Notes under the pieces: generated by a model
Database searches by the model: none
What the model was told of the DNA's origin: nothing
What the model saw: only the letters and a program-made list of their open reading frames with translations
Assembly (NCBI GenBank): GCA_963617275.1
Contig: CAVENX010000008.1
Coordinates: 1-12,756 of the forward strand
Origin: Limivicinus sp963617275
Lineage (GTDB): Bacteria > Bacillota > Clostridia > Oscillospirales > Oscillospiraceae
Length of the DNA: 12,756 nt
Reading direction: 5' to 3'
In this document: piece by piece, positions 11,407-12,756 of the stretch
Layout: the number at the start of each line of letters is the position of its first letter
Numbering within the stretch: position 1 is the first letter of the stretch
Position numbers and translations under genes: made by a program

Positions 11407-12756
11407 ATGCAATACGATTGGATAGATTTTTACACAGAGTTTGCTACTAAGCTTCTTCCTTTCAAAACTGATAGAAAGACTCTTATTCAGAAAATTTATG
11501 CGCTGTATGACGCAGCTGAAATTGGTGTACCCAAGCTTGAAAGCGGCGACGAGATTATTGATATTGATCCGTTCACCATTTTCGGCACATTCAATAAGGG
11601 AATAACAAATGCCAACAGGATCGCTATTCTTAACGGAATAGCGTCAGAGTTTGGGATTACCGCAGCTGTGCCGGGCAATTTTGATGGAATTCCGGTTCTC
11701 AATAACCTGAAGGCTAATTTCTATGGATTTAAAGATGATAGAAAACCGGATGATATTGATAACTTGTGGAGCTTGTTTGGGGCAGCTCTTGCATTGGCCG
11801 ACAATGACACAGAAGATAACCGTCAGAAATTCTCCGAGGCTTATGACAAGGTACATGATCAGCTTTGCATTCGCTGGAATATTACGATGGCTCTTTATTG
11901 GATTCGCCCCTATACATTTATCAACCTGGATTCCAGAAATCGCTGGTTTATAGCGGATGCCCAGAATATGCCTGGCGAGTTTGTCGTCGCAGCCGAGACG
12001 AAGCTTAAGAAAGTGCCATATGCTGCAGATTATCTTGAAATAAAGGATTTGTGTAAGAAAGCTCTGGATGCAGGTGAATATGAATACAAGAGCTTTCCTG
12101 ATTTATCCTATACGGCATGGGTTATCTCTGAGCAAGTCAATCAGGAAAAGTCAGCTGAAAAAGGCAAAAAGACTTCAAAAGCGGAATTTCTCAAATGGTT
12201 TATGCCGTTGCTGCAGGCGTTACGTGATCTGGGAGGATCTGCAACACCGGTAGATGCAAGGAAAAAAATTATAGAAAACGAACACCTGTCGGAAGAGGCA
12301 GTAAACGAAACCAGAGGAAAAACAAAGGTTAACAAATTTGAAAATGATGTCGCTTTTGCCAGAAACTATCTCGTTGGAGCGGGATATATCGATAAAAGCG
12401 TAAGGGGTGTGTGGACACTTACTGAAGCAGGCAAGACAGTGGAATTAACAGATGAGATGGCATCTGCTATTTTCAAAAAAGGTGTTTCTGATGCAAAAAG
12501 TAAGAAAGCGGATGATAGCGATGCTCTTGCAGATAGTGATGTCGATATCGTTCATTACTGGATTTATGCTCCCGGACAAAACGCTGATAAATGGGAAGAG
12601 TGCTATAAGAACGGCTATATGCTGCTGGGCTGGGGCGAGATTGGAGATCTTGGAGTATTCAGCTCTAAGGATGAAATGAAACAGCAGATGAAACAGGAGT
12701 ACGGAGGCGGCAGCTCTTATAAAAATTCTGCGTATGCCACATGGCAGTTCGCTCAT
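11407..12756 (+). CDS. McrB-like restriction protein, N-terminal part (runs off the window end)
   Basis: The frame is open for 450 codons to the last base without a stop, so the gene is incomplete only because the window ends. The ATG follows AAGGAGGT (11389-11396). Residues 1-235 match the N-terminal region that I know from Firmicute McrB-type AAA proteins (FTIFGTFNKGITNANR, FDGIPVLNN, WNITMALYWIRPYTFINLDS). Residues about 255-345 resemble an Mrr_N-type winged helix (LKWFMPLLQALRDLGG ... GVWTLTEAG). After an Asp/Ser/Lys linker, an EVE-like domain begins at about 380 (HYWIYAPGQNADKWEE, LLGWGEIGDL). EVE-like domains bind modified bases, and an AAA+ GTPase module would be expected next, with McrC downstream. 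Base composition is more AT-rich than the genes to the left. Full function cannot be confirmed here. Confidence 0.82.
   Translation, partial: MQYDWIDFYTEFATKLLPFKTDRKTLIQKIYALYDAAEIGVPKLESGDEIIDIDPFTIFGTFNKGITNANRIAILNGIASEFGITAAVPGNFDGIPVLNNLKANFYGFKDDRKPDDIDNLWSLFGAALALADNDTEDNRQKFSEAYDKVHDQLCIRWNITMALYWIRPYTFINLDSRNRWFIADAQNMPGEFVVAAETKLKKVPYAADYLEIKDLCKKALDAGEYEYKSFPDLSYTAWVISEQVNQEKSAEKGKKTSKAEFLKWFMPLLQALRDLGGSATPVDARKKIIENEHLSEEAVNETRGKTKVNKFENDVAFARNYLVGAGYIDKSVRGVWTLTEAGKTVELTDEMASAIFKKGVSDAKSKKADDSDALADSDVDIVHYWIYAPGQNADKWEECYKNGYMLLGWGEIGDLGVFSSKDEMKQQMKQEYGGGSSYKNSAYATWQFAH

Noticed and set aside
1..12756. CRISPR array, rRNA genes or tRNA genes
   Set aside because: No regularly spaced direct repeats, no rRNA-like sequence and no complete cloverleaf were seen on either strand.

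Overview
The window looks like a chromosomal segment of a low-oxygen Gram-positive bacterium of the class Clostridia, possibly a gut Oscillospirales-type organism. The clues are a comEC-holA-rnmV (RNase M5) cluster, strong AGGAGG ribosome binding sites, a Clostridia-style multidomain flavodiiron protein, and rather high GC with frequent GGC/GCC/CTT codons. The family calls come from motifs read directly in the translations; the taxonomic call is inference.

Layout. 1-215: a cluster of strong inverted repeats with no gene. 236-4169: a tight plus-strand operon of comEC (DNA uptake channel), holA (Pol III delta) and rnmV (5S rRNA maturase). 4103-4351: a small minus-strand membrane protein gene that converges on rnmV and overlaps its 3' end; its TATAAT sits inside a perfect dyad. 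4515-5542: a good promoter and a sugar-phosphate-isomerase-type TIM-barrel gene. 5559-5894: a minus-strand terminator-like hairpin, then a 281-bp MITE-like repeat with 27-bp inverted ends, stopping 24 bp before the next start codon. 5919-7928: a 669-residue flavodiiron protein (diiron/lactamase fold, flavodoxin, flavin reductase, two short-spaced rubredoxins). 7942-7983: a bidirectional terminator.

7982-9182: a minus-strand operon (promoter, HD-domain hydrolase, then an Sfp-type phosphopantetheinyl transferase joined by an ATGA overlap). 9249-9542: a minus-strand Ser/Pro/Ala-rich lipoprotein. 9661-11063: an RlmD-like 23S rRNA uracil methyltransferase gene whose promoter is so close to the ATG that the mRNA looks leaderless. 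11064-11406: no recognisable gene. From 11407 to the window end: an open, lower-GC reading frame for the N-terminal 450 residues of a McrB-like protein (N-terminal domain, Mrr_N-like winged helix, start of an EVE-like domain), probably the first gene of a modification-dependent restriction or defence locus that continues outside the window.

Functionally this is mostly housekeeping (replication, rRNA processing and methylation, carrier-protein activation) with an oxygen/NO-detoxifying enzyme, broken up by small repeat elements and bordered on the right by accessory defence DNA. The points I would look at first are the repeat element abutting the flavodiiron gene, the multi-hairpin region before comEC, the twin rubredoxin tail, and the McrB-like locus.
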